Assembly: GCA_945635805.1 (NCBI GenBank)
Contig: CALZCW010000055.1
Location: forward strand, 1-5,711
Source: an uncultured Clostridia bacterium
GTDB lineage: Bacteria > Bacillota > Clostridia > Oscillospirales > Oscillospiraceae
Direction of reading: 5' to 3'
Length of the DNA stretch: 5,711 nt
Below the pieces are notes generated by a model, which made no database searches, had not been told where the DNA came from, and was given only the letters and a program-made list of their open reading frames with translations. The position numbers were made by a program, and so were the translations under genes. Below, one piece after another: positions 1-5,702 of this stretch. The stretch's first letter is position 1, and each line of letters starts with the position of its first letter.

Positions 1-27
1 TCTGTTTCGCAGACGAATGAAACCCAC

Positions 28-33
28 AGGAGG
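28..33 (+). promoter_or_regulatory. ribosome binding site of the kinase-like gene
   Basis: A perfect AGGAGG sits 7 nt before the ATG at 41. It decides the start in favour of 41 over the in-frame ATG at 17, which lies upstream of this site. Confidence 0.85.
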
Positions 34-40
34 CAAAACG

Positions 41-547
41 ATGGAAGATCAGATCGCTGTCAACGGACGGCTTTGGCAGATCGAACGCTTTCTCGGCAAG
101 GGGAAGGGCGGCTATTCCTATCTGGTGGCCGACGGCGCGAACCGGTATGTGGTGAAGCAGCTTCACCACGAACCCTGCGACTACTACCAATTCGGCGACA
201 AGCTGGCGGCGGAGCTGGACGCCTACGAACGCCTGCGGAAGCTGAACGTTCCCATGCCGGAGCTTTTGGAGGTGGACCGTCAGGCAGAGCGGCTGCGAAA
301 GCAATACATCGACGGCCCCACGGTGGCCGAGCTGGCCCAACGGGGGGAGAATCTGGAACCGTGGCTGGCCCAGATCCGCGCCCTGTGTCCGGCCCTCTAT
401 GCAGCGGGGATCAACATTGACTATTATCCCACCAATTTTATCCCCAGCGGCGGGGTTCTGTACTATGTGGATTACGAATACAGCCCCTATTCCGACCAAT
501 GGAATTTCGCCAACTGGGGCGAGGGCTGCTGGCGCAAAGGAAAATGA
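41..547 (+). CDS. small protein-kinase-like (Ser/Thr kinase/APH fold) protein, 168 aa
   Basis: Predicted cytoplasmic protein with the core of a eukaryotic-type kinase fold; its substrate is unknown. Visible motifs are a glycine-rich loop GKGKGGYSYLV (residues 19-29), a VAIK-like lysine in VVKQ (K39), a hinge-like QYIDGPT (88-94), a catalytic-loop-like NIDYYPTNF (125-133, D127 as candidate base and N132 as candidate metal ligand), and a DFG-like VDYE (D144). The chain ends about 24 residues later, so nearly all of the usual C-lobe helices are missing. There is no signal peptide or membrane segment. Short proteins of this kind, usually annotated only as kinase-like, occur in Clostridia (family knowledge). 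The ATG at 41 is chosen because AGGAGG lies 7 nt upstream; an in-frame ATG at 17 has no ribosome binding site. It converges on dapF, is separated from it by repeats, and has no evident link to the amino-acid genes. The fold is fairly sure, the function is not. Confidence 0.72.
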   Translation: MEDQIAVNGRLWQIERFLGKGKGGYSYLVADGANRYVVKQLHHEPCDYYQFGDKLAAELDAYERLRKLNVPMPELLEVDRQAERLRKQYIDGPTVAELAQRGENLEPWLAQIRALCPALYAAGINIDYYPTNFIPSGGVLYYVDYEYSPYSDQWNFANWGEGCWRKGK

Positions 548-612
548 CGGCTACCGCCCTTACGGATAAGTGAACAGTGAAGAATGAATGGTGAACAGTG
601 AACAAGTAATGT

Positions 613-627
613 GTGCGCTCCGCGCAC
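613..627. repeat. perfect hairpin inside the inverted-repeat element
   Basis: GTGCGC, loop TCC, GCGCAC: a 6-bp GC-rich stem with a 3-nt loop. No T-run follows on either strand, so it is not an intrinsic terminator. Confidence 0.8.
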
Positions 628-637
628 GGATTCCATC

Positions 638-654
638 TGTCTGCGAAGCAGACA
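638..654. repeat. second perfect hairpin inside the inverted-repeat element
   Basis: TGTCTGC, loop GAA, GCAGACA: a 7-bp stem with a 3-nt loop. A near copy of its reverse complement (13 of 14 bases) opens the window at 1-14. Confidence 0.8.
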
Positions 655-709
655 CCTCCGTTATTCACTATTCACTTTTCACTTTTCACTGTTAACTACT
701 CCCAACAAA

Positions 710-783
710 GGGCGGACAGAGTCGTCCGCCCCTACAGAAGAAGTGCATTTTTTGTCGTAGGGCACGGCGACTCTGCCGTGCCC
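710..783. repeat. twin-hairpin intergenic element with inverted symmetry
   Basis: Hairpin A (710-731) has an 8-bp stem GGGCGGAC/GTCCGCCC and the loop AGAGTC. Hairpin B (760-783) has a 9-bp stem GGGCACGGC/GCCGTGCCC and the loop GACTCT, the exact reverse complement of loop A. CTAC (732-735) and GTAG (757-760) flank the spacer, so the whole element is an inverted repeat whose halves are each a hairpin. It ends 7 bp before the dapF stop codon. Similar GTAGGG-hairpin repeats are, as I recall, widespread between genes in Oscillospiraceae-type genomes. It could slow transcription or protect 3' ends, but no T-run is placed to make a classical terminator. Confidence 0.72.
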
Positions 784-790
784 TGAACTA

Positions 791-1588
791 TCATGCGATC
801 TCCCCGGTGAAGATAAAGTCGGCCGGGCCGGTGAGGAAGATCTCCACCTTGTCGTTTTCTGATGTTATGTCAACCAAAAGCGTGCCGCCGTCGTTGGCAA
901 GCTCCACCTGTCTGCCGCTGACCAGACCCCGGAGGGTCAGGGCGGCTGCCGTGGCGCCGTTGCCCGTGCCGCAGGCCAGGGTGAAGTCCTCCACGCCCCG
1001 CTCAAAGGTCAGCAGGCGCACCCGGTTTTCTCCCTCCAGGCAGCACAGGTTGACGTTGGCGCCCCGGGGAAACTCCGCGGCGCTGCGCAGCCTACGTGCC
1101 AGCTCCCGCAGCGCGCCGCGATCCTGCGTCAGGTCGGTCATCACCACCGCGTGGGGGATGCCCGGATCGCCCAGCTCCATATAGTCGCAGGTCACCCCGG
1201 CCGCCACGGTCTGCAAACGCAGCACCGTGGGCGAATTGAGGCGGATGCGGTACTGGTTTTCCGCCACGCGGTGGCCGGTGACCAGGCCCGCCGGCGTCTC
1301 GATGCGCTGGATGTCGCCGGAAAGGCCAAAGTCATGGCAGAAACGGCAGATACACCTGGCACCGTTGCCGCACATTTCGGCGGTGGAGCCGTCGTTGTTG
1401 TAAAAGCGCATTTTGCAGTCGCCGTCCTGCTCCGGCCGCTCCACCAGCATCATGCCGTCGGCACCCACGCCGAAATGCCGGTCACACAGGCGCTTTGCCA
1501 GGGCCGCCGGGTCGGTAACGGCGCCGTTACGGTTGTCCAGCAGGACAAAATCGTTCCCCGCGCCGCAGTATTTGTAGAATTTCAGCAT
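791..1588 (-). CDS. dapF: diaminopimelate epimerase (DapF), 265 aa
   Basis: Cytoplasmic, cofactor-independent epimerase converting LL- to meso-diaminopimelate, the lysine precursor and peptidoglycan cross-linking residue. It shows the family signature NNDGSTAEMCGNGAR (residues 64-78) with catalytic C73, and the second catalytic cysteine C206 in ACGTGNGA. CGAGNDF (8-14) supplies N12 and FERG (195-198) supplies the substrate-binding Glu-Arg pair. Length fits the family (about 265-280 aa). The ATG at 1588 is chosen because the protein then opens MLKFYKYCGAGNDF as family members do; an upstream in-frame ATG at 1645 would add 19 residues lying inside thrC. The gene follows thrC after 7 nt, so they are almost certainly co-transcribed. 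One oddity is GIPH (143-146), where many relatives have GNPH with a substrate-contacting Asn. The ERGVEDFTLACGTG form (one residue longer before the cysteine than in E. coli) resembles the variant I associate with Clostridia and Bacteroidetes. Confidence 0.96.
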   Translation of the reverse strand: MLKFYKYCGAGNDFVLLDNRNGAVTDPAALAKRLCDRHFGVGADGMMLVERPEQDGDCKMRFYNNDGSTAEMCGNGARCICRFCHDFGLSGDIQRIETPAGLVTGHRVAENQYRIRLNSPTVLRLQTVAAGVTCDYMELGDPGIPHAVVMTDLTQDRGALRELARRLRSAAEFPRGANVNLCCLEGENRVRLLTFERGVEDFTLACGTGNGATAAALTLRGLVSGRQVELANDGGTLLVDITSENDKVEIFLTGPADFIFTGEIA

Positions 1589-1592
1589 TTTT

Positions 1593-1598
1593 TCCTCA
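1593..1598 (-). promoter_or_regulatory. dapF ribosome binding site overlapping the thrC stop codon
   Basis: Read on the minus strand, TGAGGA contains the thrC stop TGA (1598-1596) and a GAGG core ending 5 nt before the dapF ATG. This supports the start at 1588 and suggests translational coupling of dapF to thrC. Confidence 0.7.
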
Positions 1599-3032
1599 CA
1601 GCTTTCCCAGAACGTAGGCCTGCATCTCCTCCCGGGAGATGACATCCCGGTGGAGGACGGGCTTCTGCCGCAGCTCGGCCAGAGCCTTGGGGACGGGCAC
1701 GCCGGTCATGGCGTGGAGGCGGTCCATAATGTCGAACTCGTCGCCGTCTGCGTCGCCGCCGATGGCGCTGAGGACTGCCGCCGGGAATTTATAGGGCGAG
1801 GCCGTGGAGAGGACCACCACCGGCGCGTCGCTCTCGTAGCCCTCGGCCACGCTCCAGGCCACCGCCGTATGGGTGTCCATCAGGTAGCCGTTCTCCCGCC
1901 AGACCCGTCCGATGGCCGCCTTGGTGCCCTCGTCGTCGCAGCAGCCCCAGCCGAACTGTTCATGGAGCTTCTCCAAGAGGGCAGGCGACACGGTATACAC
2001 GCCCTTTTCCTTCAGGTCGGCCATGTAGCCGGCCACCTCCGCCTCGTTTTCGCAGAGGAAATAGAGCAGGCGCTCCAAATTGCTGGACACTAAAATGTCC
2101 ATGGAGGGCGAGAGGGTCTTGTAAAATGGTCTGCGGCGGTCATAGACGCCGGTGCGCAGGAAATCCGTCAAAACGTCGTTGCGGTTGGAGGCGCAGACCA
2201 GCCTGCCCACGGGAAGTCCCATGCGCTTGGCCAGGTAGCCGGCCAGAATGTCGCCGAAATTGCCCGTGGGAACCACATAGTCCACCCGGTCGCCCAGAGG
2301 AATCCGTCCGGCGCGGAGCAGCTCGGCGTAGGCCTTGAAATAGTAGACCACCTGAGGCGCCAGTCTGCCGATGTTGATGGAATTGGCCGAGGACAGCCGC
2401 ATGCCGCAGCCCTCCGGCACACCGGCGGAGAAGATGGCCTTCACGCCGGTCTGGGTATCGTCAAAATTGCCCCGCACGGCGCAGACACAGACGTTGCCGC
2501 CCTCCTGGGTGACCATCTGGGCTTTCTGGACCTTGGAAACGCCCTCGTCGGGGTAAAAAACGATGATGCGGGTGCCGGGCACGTCCCGGAAGCCTGCCAG
2601 AGCCGCCTTGCCCGTGTCGCCGGAGGTGGCCGTCAGGATCAGAATCTCGTCGGTCACGCCCTCCTGCCGCCGCGCCGCCGTGATAAGCTGGGGCAGCATG
2701 GACAACGCCACGTCCTTAAAGGCGGAGGTGGGGCCGCGGAACAGCTCCAAAACGTAGCGGCTGCCCACCTGCACCAGAGGCGTCAGCTCGTCGGTCTCGA
2801 ATTTTCCCGTGTAGGCCCGCTGCACCAGGCCGTGCATATCCTCAAAATCCGGCAGCAGGGCGGACAAAACCGCCTCCGCCATGGCAAAGGTATCCAGCTT
2901 CAGGACGGCGCGCCAGTCGAAGTCCGCCGGAGCCCCGGCGACGAACAGGCCGCCGTCAGAGGCCAGGCCCTGCAGCACCGCCGCCGTGGAGCTGGCGCGG
3001 AGGTTTTTATTTCTCGTACTCTGATAGTCCAT
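1596..3032 (-). CDS. thrC: threonine synthase (ThrC), 478 aa
   Basis: Cytoplasmic PLP enzyme converting O-phosphohomoserine to threonine, the last step of that branch. The N-terminus MDYQSTRN with ASDGGLFV (24-31) is typical of the N-terminal domain of E. coli/yeast-type threonine synthases. ELFRGPTSAFKD (96-107) carries the PLP-binding lysine K106. Further family motifs are TSGDTGKAAL (136-145), SINIGRL (218-224), the PLP-phosphate region PTGNFGDILAG (255-265) and DTHTAVA (386-392). Length agrees with the longer members of this class (E. coli about 428 aa; fungal and many clostridial forms longer). The start at 3032 has GGAG 9 nt upstream on the minus strand and lies at the edge of the divergent control region. 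It is first in a thrC-dapF transcription unit and divergent from hom, which makes its pathway precursor. Homoserine kinase, needed between Hom and ThrC, is not in the window. Reading frame and motifs look intact. Confidence 0.97.
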   Translation of the reverse strand: MDYQSTRNKNLRASSTAAVLQGLASDGGLFVAGAPADFDWRAVLKLDTFAMAEAVLSALLPDFEDMHGLVQRAYTGKFETDELTPLVQVGSRYVLELFRGPTSAFKDVALSMLPQLITAARRQEGVTDEILILTATSGDTGKAALAGFRDVPGTRIIVFYPDEGVSKVQKAQMVTQEGGNVCVCAVRGNFDDTQTGVKAIFSAGVPEGCGMRLSSANSINIGRLAPQVVYYFKAYAELLRAGRIPLGDRVDYVVPTGNFGDILAGYLAKRMGLPVGRLVCASNRNDVLTDFLRTGVYDRRRPFYKTLSPSMDILVSSNLERLLYFLCENEAEVAGYMADLKEKGVYTVSPALLEKLHEQFGWGCCDDEGTKAAIGRVWRENGYLMDTHTAVAWSVAEGYESDAPVVVLSTASPYKFPAAVLSAIGGDADGDEFDIMDRLHAMTGVPVPKALAELRQKPVLHRDVISREEMQAYVLGKL

Positions 3033-3062
3033 ATCCTATGTCTCCATTTGAAAAAAATTAGC

Positions 3063-3091
3063 TTGCGTTTTTCTTTTCTATATGATATACT
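3063..3091 (+). promoter_or_regulatory. candidate sigma-A-type promoter for hom-aspartokinase operon
   Basis: TTGCGT (3063-3068) and TATACT (3086-3091) are separated by exactly 17 bp, and TGA just before the -10 gives an extended -10. Transcription would start near 3098, leaving about a 60-nt leader before hom. Prediction by eye only. Confidence 0.6.
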
Positions 3092-3110
3092 GTTTTTCAA
3101 GAAAATGCAA
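3082..3110 (-). promoter_or_regulatory. candidate promoter for thrC-dapF operon
   Basis: On the minus strand TTGCAT (3110-3105) and TATCAT (3087-3082) are 17 bp apart. The -10 matches consensus at 5 of 6 positions, the -35 at only 3. Its -10 overlaps the opposing hom -10 by two bases, so the two promoters would compete for polymerase. Weaker than the hom promoter. Confidence 0.42.
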
Positions 3111-3158
3111 GTGTTTTTCTCGGATGGACACTTGCCCTTGAAAGAAGGCGCTTTTTGA
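3105..3158 (+). CDS. possible 17-residue leader ORF overlapping hom start
   Basis: An ATG at 3105 opens a 17-codon frame (MQVFFSDGHLPLKEGAF) whose TGA (3156-3158) overlaps the hom ATG (3158-3160) as TGATG. That geometry favours translational coupling. There is no convincing ribosome binding site before it, the predicted RNA start is only about 7 nt upstream, and it has one Lys and no Thr, Ile or Met codon run that would suggest classical attenuation. It may be chance. Confidence 0.2.
   Translation: MQVFFSDGHLPLKEGAF
3107..3135. promoter_or_regulatory. 8-bp perfect dyad in the thrC-hom control region
   Basis: GCAAGTGT (3107-3114) and ACACTTGC (3128-3135) are exact reverse complements 13 bp apart. 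Their centres are 21 bp apart, about two helical turns, as expected for a dimeric repressor site. It lies just downstream of the predicted hom start point and touches the candidate thrC -35. It could instead fold as a hairpin in the hom leader ahead of the ribosome binding site. No regulator can be named. Confidence 0.45.
3143..3148 (+). promoter_or_regulatory. ribosome binding site of hom
   Basis: AGAAGG lies 9 nt before the ATG at 3158. It supports that start over the adjacent TTG at 3155 and the in-frame ATG at 3176. Confidence 0.65.
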
Positions 3159-4315
3159 TGAAATATAACAAACCAATGCGCATTGCGCTGCTTGGTCTGG
3201 GCACCGTGGGCTATGGTGTCTACGAGTTCCTGAAGAACCGCACCGACATGGAGGTGGCCTGCGCCCTGAGCCTGGTGGTTCCCGACGGCGTGACCTGCCC
3301 CATTGCCAAAAGCATCGACGAGATCCTCTCCGACGAGAGCATCGACACGGTGGTGGAGGTCATCGGCGGACTGCATCCGGCCTATGAATGGGTCAAAGGC
3401 GCCCTCTCGGCGGGTAAAAACGTCATCACCGCCAACAAGCTCCTCATCGCCAGGCACTACAGCGAGCTGGTGTCCCTGTCCAGGGAGCGGGGCGTCGCCC
3501 TGCGGTGTACGGCGGCAGCCGGCGGCGGCATTCCCTGGCTGACCAGTCTGAAGCGCTGCGCCGACCAGGAGCCGGTCATCCGCATCAGCGGCATTATGAA
3601 CGGCACCACCAATTTTATCCTCGACACCATGCACCGCACCGGCGGCAGCTTCGCCGACGCCCTGAAGGAGGCCCAGCGTCTGGGCTACGCCGAGGCCAAT
3701 CCCGCCGACGATCTCAACGGCGCGGACATCCGCCGCAAGCTGGTCATCTCCTCCAACATCGCCTATGGCGGCGTTGTGAACGAGGATGACGTGGCGGTGG
3801 AGGGCATCGAGCATATTCAGGACGTGGACATCGCCGCCTTCAAGCGGATGGGTCGGGTCTGCAAGCTCATTGCCGCCTCCCGGAAGCTGGACGGCTGCAT
3901 CGCGGCCTACATCGAGCCTTCTCTGGTGCCGCCCTCCATGCCCGAATCGGCCATTCCCGACAACTACAACCTCATCTCCCTCACCGGCCAGCATATCGGC
4001 AAGCAGAGCTTCTACGGTCAGGGAGCAGGCCGTTACCCCACGGCATATAATGTACTGCAGGACTGCGTGGATGTCCTGGGCGGCGTGGACTGCTTCTACA
4101 CCGACCGGCTGGAGCCTCTGCGCGTGGACAACAGCAGCGTCGAGCGGCCCTACTACGTCCGCACCAACGGCGTGGACAAATGGCTGCAAGCAAGGATTGA
4201 CAAAATGCTCGATTGCGCTATAATGACAAAGGCTGTGTCCGTCACTGAGATACACGCCTGGGCAAAGGAGCGCCGGAAGACCGATCCGTCCTGCTTCATT
4301 GCCTCTCTTCGTTAA
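3158..4315 (+). CDS. hom: homoserine dehydrogenase, 385 aa, short C-terminus
   Basis: Cytoplasmic NAD(P)-dependent enzyme reducing aspartate semialdehyde to homoserine, the branch point to threonine and methionine. The Rossmann nucleotide-binding loop is GLGTVGYG (13-20). VITANK (89-94), AAAGGGIPW (119-127) and NGTTNFIL (148-155) are family motifs. The signature GYAEANPADDLNGAD (176-190) followed by RRK contains E179, D190 and K194, matching yeast E208, D219 and catalytic K223. The catalytic part is complete. After YYVR (332-335), which looks like the first strand of the usual ACT domain, only about 50 residues remain, too few for a normal ACT (about 70-80); Gram-positive relatives such as B. 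subtilis Hom are near 430 aa. The stop is clean and the aspartokinase gene follows after 21 nt, so this looks like a natural short form rather than a frameshift. The two genes should be co-transcribed. Confidence 0.96.
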   Translation: MKYNKPMRIALLGLGTVGYGVYEFLKNRTDMEVACALSLVVPDGVTCPIAKSIDEILSDESIDTVVEVIGGLHPAYEWVKGALSAGKNVITANKLLIARHYSELVSLSRERGVALRCTAAAGGGIPWLTSLKRCADQEPVIRISGIMNGTTNFILDTMHRTGGSFADALKEAQRLGYAEANPADDLNGADIRRKLVISSNIAYGGVVNEDDVAVEGIEHIQDVDIAAFKRMGRVCKLIAASRKLDGCIAAYIEPSLVPPSMPESAIPDNYNLISLTGQHIGKQSFYGQGAGRYPTAYNVLQDCVDVLGGVDCFYTDRLEPLRVDNSSVERPYYVRTNGVDKWLQARIDKMLDCAIMTKAVSVTEIHAWAKERRKTDPSCFIASLR

Positions 4316-4336
4316 ATACAAAAAAGGAGCCTTTTC

Positions 4337-5653
4337 ATGTTAAAAGCCTTGAAATTTGGCGGAACCTCCATGGCCGACGCCAAACAATATCAGAAGATCC
4401 GCGACATCGTCCGCTCTGACCCCTCCCGACGGGTGGTGGTGGTGTCCGCCGCAGGAAAACGTTTCTCCGATGACAACAAAATCACCGACCTGCTCTACCT
4501 GTGCTACGCCCACATCCAGTACGGCGTTTCCTACGACAGCATTTTCGGCCTGATCCAGGAGCGCTACACCCAGATCCGCGACGAGCTGGGCCTGAAGACC
4601 GACCTGGAAAGCGAATTTGCCGCCCTGCGGCAGAAAATGGACCACGGCATCTCCCGGGAGGAGCTGGTGTCCCGGGGCGAGTATTTCTCCGCCCTGCTCA
4701 TGGCCGAGTATCTGGGCTTTTCCTTCATCGACGCCACAAAGTGGCTCTTCTTCCACTATGACGGCACCGTGGATCAGGAGAAATCCTATCCGGCCCTGCG
4801 CGCTCTGGTAAAGGACGGCGAGGGCGTCGTCATTCCCGGCTTCTACGGCCTCATGCCCGACGGCAAGATCCGCACCCTGACCCGCGGCGGCAGCGACATC
4901 ACCGGCGCTCTGGCGGCAGCCGCGCTGGATGCCGACGTCTACGAGAACTGGACCGACGTCTCCGGCATCCTGATGGCCGACCCCCGTATCGTCGACAATC
5001 CCAAGACCATCGAGCGGGCCACCTACAGCGAGCTGCGCCAGCTCTCCTACAGCGGCGCCCAGGTGCTCCACGAAATGACGGTCTTCCCCGTGCGGGAGAA
5101 GAACATCCCCCTGAACATCCGCAACACCAACGACCCGGACCATCCCGGCACCCTGGTCTCCGAGGAGTTCCAGGAGCTGCCCAACGCGCCGCGCTTCATC
5201 ACCGGCATCGCGGGCAAGAAGGATTTCTCCATCGTCACCATCTCCAAAAAGGGTATGGCCGGCGCCGTGGGGACCCTGCGGGCCATCGTGGAGGTCTTTG
5301 AGGACAACACCGTGCCCATCTGCTATACCCCCACGGGCATCGACGTCATTTCCCTGGTGGTGCCCACGGAGAAGCTGACGCCCCATCTTTACTCCCTCAC
5401 CGGCGACCTGCGCACCAAGGTTCGCCCCGACAGCATCAAGGTAACGGACAATATCGCCATCGTCGCCGCCGTCGGACGGAAAATGGCCTTCCGCGCCGGT
5501 ACCTCGGGCAAAATTTTCGCCGCCCTCGGCCAGCAGGGCATCAACATCCGCATGATCTCCCAGGGCCCGGACGAGCTGAACATTCTGGTGGGCGTGGACG
5601 AAAAGGACTACGCCGCCACCATCCGCGTCCTCTATGACGCGTTTGTAAAATAA
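4337..5653 (+). CDS. lysC: aspartokinase, monofunctional, with two C-terminal ACT domains, 438 aa
   Basis: Phosphorylates aspartate with ATP, the first step to lysine, threonine, methionine and diaminopimelate; cytoplasmic. The amino-acid kinase domain (about 1-275) opens with the signature LKFGGTSMAD (5-14) and has VSAAGK (36-41), SRGEYFSALLMA (112-123), TLTRGGSDITGA (180-191) and ENWTDVSGIL (203-212). Two ACT domains follow, about 290-350 (including YTPTGIDVISLVV, 330-342) and 370-438 (including INIRMISQG, 402-410), the usual site of lysine or threonine feedback. Single-chain organisation without an internal start resembles the B. subtilis AK III/YclM and clostridial type more than the alpha/beta LysC type. 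The symbol lysC is therefore generic; which amino acid inhibits it cannot be read from sequence. AGGAG lies 7 nt before the ATG, and hom ends 21 nt upstream. Confidence 0.96.
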   Translation: MLKALKFGGTSMADAKQYQKIRDIVRSDPSRRVVVVSAAGKRFSDDNKITDLLYLCYAHIQYGVSYDSIFGLIQERYTQIRDELGLKTDLESEFAALRQKMDHGISREELVSRGEYFSALLMAEYLGFSFIDATKWLFFHYDGTVDQEKSYPALRALVKDGEGVVIPGFYGLMPDGKIRTLTRGGSDITGALAAAALDADVYENWTDVSGILMADPRIVDNPKTIERATYSELRQLSYSGAQVLHEMTVFPVREKNIPLNIRNTNDPDHPGTLVSEEFQELPNAPRFITGIAGKKDFSIVTISKKGMAGAVGTLRAIVEVFEDNTVPICYTPTGIDVISLVVPTEKLTPHLYSLTGDLRTKVRPDSIKVTDNIAIVAAVGRKMAFRAGTSGKIFAALGQQGINIRMISQGPDELNILVGVDEKDYAATIRVLYDAFVK

Positions 5654-5702
5654 AATTTTTCGGGCGCGGTACGGCGCCTCGACAGAAATGGGAGTGTGAA
5701 CC

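Larger units (their letters stand above)
570..696. repeat. MITE-like inverted-repeat element with two internal hairpins
   Basis: The left arm (570-605, beginning GTGAACAGTGAA) and the reverse complement of the right arm (661-696, beginning GTTAACAGTGAA) match at 29 of 36 positions without a gap. Both arms are built of repeated GTGAA/AGTGAA-like units. Between them lie two perfect hairpins, at 613-627 and 638-654. No ORF of recognisable content lies inside, so this would be a non-autonomous or purely structural element. It starts 22 bp after the stop of the kinase-like gene. The structure is seen directly; mobility and copy number cannot be judged from one copy. Confidence 0.7.

Noticed and set aside
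17..40. Upstream ATG at 17 for the kinase-like gene
   Set aside because: It has no ribosome binding site, and the perfect AGGAGG lies downstream of it, properly spaced for the ATG at 41.
41..547. The kinase-like protein as the missing homoserine kinase
   Set aside because: Homoserine kinases are GHMP-family or full-length APH-type proteins of about 300 residues. This one is 168 residues, faces dapF from the opposite strand, and is separated by repeats, so context alone does not support the idea.
710..783. Twin hairpins as intrinsic terminators
   Set aside because: The only T-run (748-753) lies 17 nt past hairpin A, and on the minus strand hairpin B is followed by CTACGAC and then A residues. 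Neither fits a classical terminator, so they are called repeats.
1589..1645. Longer dapF start at 1645
   Set aside because: It would add 19 residues inside thrC that are not DapF-like. The family N-terminus begins at the ATG at 1588.
3033..3157. Lysine riboswitch, T-box or threonine attenuator upstream of hom or thrC
   Set aside because: The 125-bp region is too short for a lysine riboswitch or T-box on either strand, and the possible leader peptide has no run of regulatory codons.
2900..4321. 473-codon open frame on the minus strand opposite hom
   Set aside because: It is a shadow of hom in GC-rich DNA: no recognisable domain, and it runs through the divergent promoter region and into thrC in another frame.
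5663..5678. GGCGC/GCGCC hairpin after aspartokinase as a terminator
   Set aside because: The stem is only 5 bp, no T-run follows, and a gene with a good ribosome binding site begins 25 nt later.
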